From Verrucomicrobia bacterium TMED44 (GTDB lineage Bacteria; Verrucomicrobiota; Verrucomicrobiia; Opitutales; Seribacteraceae), in contig NHCX01000001.1 in NCBI GenBank assembly GCA_002168015.1, positions 1 through 16,339 of the forward strand: a stretch of DNA of 16,339 nucleotides, read 5' to 3'. Below, one piece after another: positions 15,524 through 16,339 of this stretch. Within the stretch, counting starts at the first letter, position 1; every line of letters begins with the position of its first letter. The position numbers and the translations under genes are program-made. The notes beneath the pieces are model-generated. The model saw nothing but the letters and a program-made list of their open reading frames with translations, was not told the DNA's origin and ran no database searches.

Positions 15524-16261
15524 TTAGTCGATCTGATCGATTTCCAATGGAAATTTTAACTGCCCACCATTACGTGCAATCATGCGAAGCAGGGCTTGAG
15601 TTCCTTTCTCAACCAAAAAATCGGGCTCTACTCCTAATTTAGTCGCGGTTTCCTCCAATCCTTCAACAGGTAGAGGAACTATCTGTTCTTTGCTCAAGGC
15701 TTCAGTTTGCTCAGGCTGGACAGTCTCAGATATACGGGATGTGGATTCTTGACTAGTTTCAATACGATTACTTGGAGTACTCATAGTTTGGGTAGTTGTG
15801 GAAAGATTCTCTTCCAAATTTGACTCTTCACCGGAAGGCATATTCAACGAAATTATGGGTGATGCTGGATCTGTGAAATTACTTGATGAATTATCTAAAG
15901 ATGAAGCGTCATCATCATGAGAACGATTTAATTTCCGCCCCAAATCTTCTAAGTACTGTTCCTGCTCTAAAGATTCCAATCTTTCCTGAGCAATCTCCAA
16001 CTTATCATTAACACTAGATATCTCTTCCTCAAGTTTATCCAATGGCGTATCGACCAATTCAGAGGAAACTTTAAGCCCATCCTCTAAGGCAGAAATCCTC
16101 TTTTCGAGGGCATCTTTCTGTGCATGCACTTCTTCAATAAGAGAACCAGTCTCTTCTCTCTTTCGTGCAATCTTAATTTTACCATCCAACTCTTGCCGCT
16201 GTTTGGACAACTCTTCAATTGCCCAATGCAAGGAATCAACTTTACCACCATCAATTTGCAT
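15524..16261 (-). CDS. Hypothetical coiled-coil protein with a short conserved-looking C-terminal domain
   Basis: 245 residues, not recognised. Three parts are visible. Residues 8-112 form a continuous charged coiled coil (HWAIEELSKQRQELDGKIK, then LEKRISALEDGL and LEIAQERLESLEQEQYL). Residues 113-195 are a Ser/Thr/Asn/Glu-rich, probably disordered linker. Residues 200-243 form a compact helix-turn-helix-strand segment, LEETATKLGVEPDFLVEKG followed by TQALLRMIARNGGQLKFPLEI. The last part has the look of a small DNA-binding or oligomerisation domain (ribbon-helix-helix or HTH style), but this is only inferred from its pattern. There is no signal peptide or membrane helix. The ATG at 16261 lacks a Shine-Dalgarno. 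A clear terminator follows, so it is the last gene of its own transcript. Confidence 0.75.
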   Translation of the reverse strand: MQIDGGKVDSLHWAIEELSKQRQELDGKIKIARKREETGSLIEEVHAQKDALEKRISALEDGLKVSSELVDTPLDKLEEEISSVNDKLEIAQERLESLEQEQYLEDLGRKLNRSHDDDASSLDNSSSNFTDPASPIISLNMPSGEESNLEENLSTTTQTMSTPSNRIETSQESTSRISETVQPEQTEALSKEQIVPLPVEGLEETATKLGVEPDFLVEKGTQALLRMIARNGGQLKFPLEIDQID

Positions 16262-16339
16262 AAATATTAATGTTATTTAATTTTGTTAATAAGTGAAGCA
16301 TTAAGTTCAAGCTAAGGATTTAACTTTTTCCAAAGAAGC
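16262..16339. other. A/T-rich leader at the right window edge
   Basis: 78 nt upstream of the coiled-coil gene, strongly A/T-rich, and presumably containing its promoter on the minus strand. A TTGAAC hexamer (minus strand) is present, but no well-spaced -10 element could be matched, so no promoter is called. No gene is visible before the edge. Confidence 0.3.

Noticed and set aside
1..16339. CRISPR array, insertion sequence, tRNA, rRNA or origin
   Set aside because: No regularly spaced direct repeats, transposase-like proteins, cloverleaf sequences or rRNA segments were seen in the short intergenic gaps.

Overview
The window looks like a chromosomal segment from a low-GC member of the PVC group, most likely a marine Verrucomicrobiota (Opitutae/Puniceicoccales-like). 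The evidence is the mix of genes: an exported type I sulfatase, an exported PQQ-type beta-propeller beginning with the DWxxWxGPxxDG motif common in Planctomycetes and Verrucomicrobia, an exported squalene-cyclase-type alpha/alpha-toroid protein, and a sigma factor with a Lys-rich head. This is inferred from protein style; there is no rRNA or other phylogenetic marker. Coding density is very high. No insertion sequence, CRISPR array, tRNA or rRNA is visible, and no gene-free stretch reaches 300 bases (the longest is 143 nt, at 15381-15523).

Layout. 1-1291 (minus): protoporphyrinogen oxidase, running off the left edge. 1351-1976 (plus): a small unknown protein overlapping a SUI1/YciH-type translation factor. 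1983-7748 (minus): an information-processing block of TPR lipoprotein, dnaG, rpoD and, after a 74-nt gap holding an inverted repeat, tatA. dnaG and rpoD are separated by one base. 7787-10111 (plus): an exported DUF362-like protein followed by an exported PQQ-like propeller. 10136-12330 (minus): the sulfatase and an unknown acidic protein. 12446-12712 (plus): acylphosphatase. 12703-15380 (minus): a HlyD-like periplasmic adaptor translationally coupled (TTGA overlap) to the toroid protein. 15524-16261 (minus): a coiled-coil protein of unknown role with a good intrinsic terminator behind it.

How the genes fit together. dnaG and rpoD form a reduced macromolecular-synthesis operon without rpsU, preceded by a TPR lipoprotein. 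Many products carry export signals (TPR lipoprotein, DUF362-like, PQQ-like, sulfatase, toroid and HlyD-like proteins), so the accessory half of the window serves the cell envelope.

Best leads. (1) DnaG has an intact TOPRIM catalytic core but has lost three of the four zinc ligands of its N-terminal CHC2 domain, replaced by Ser, Asn and Ser with spacing preserved. (2) Only one of the fifteen starts has a clear Shine-Dalgarno sequence; the others have A/T-rich leaders. (3) A HlyD-like adaptor without any transporter is coupled to an exported toroid protein. No clearly new multi-gene defence or mobile system is visible.
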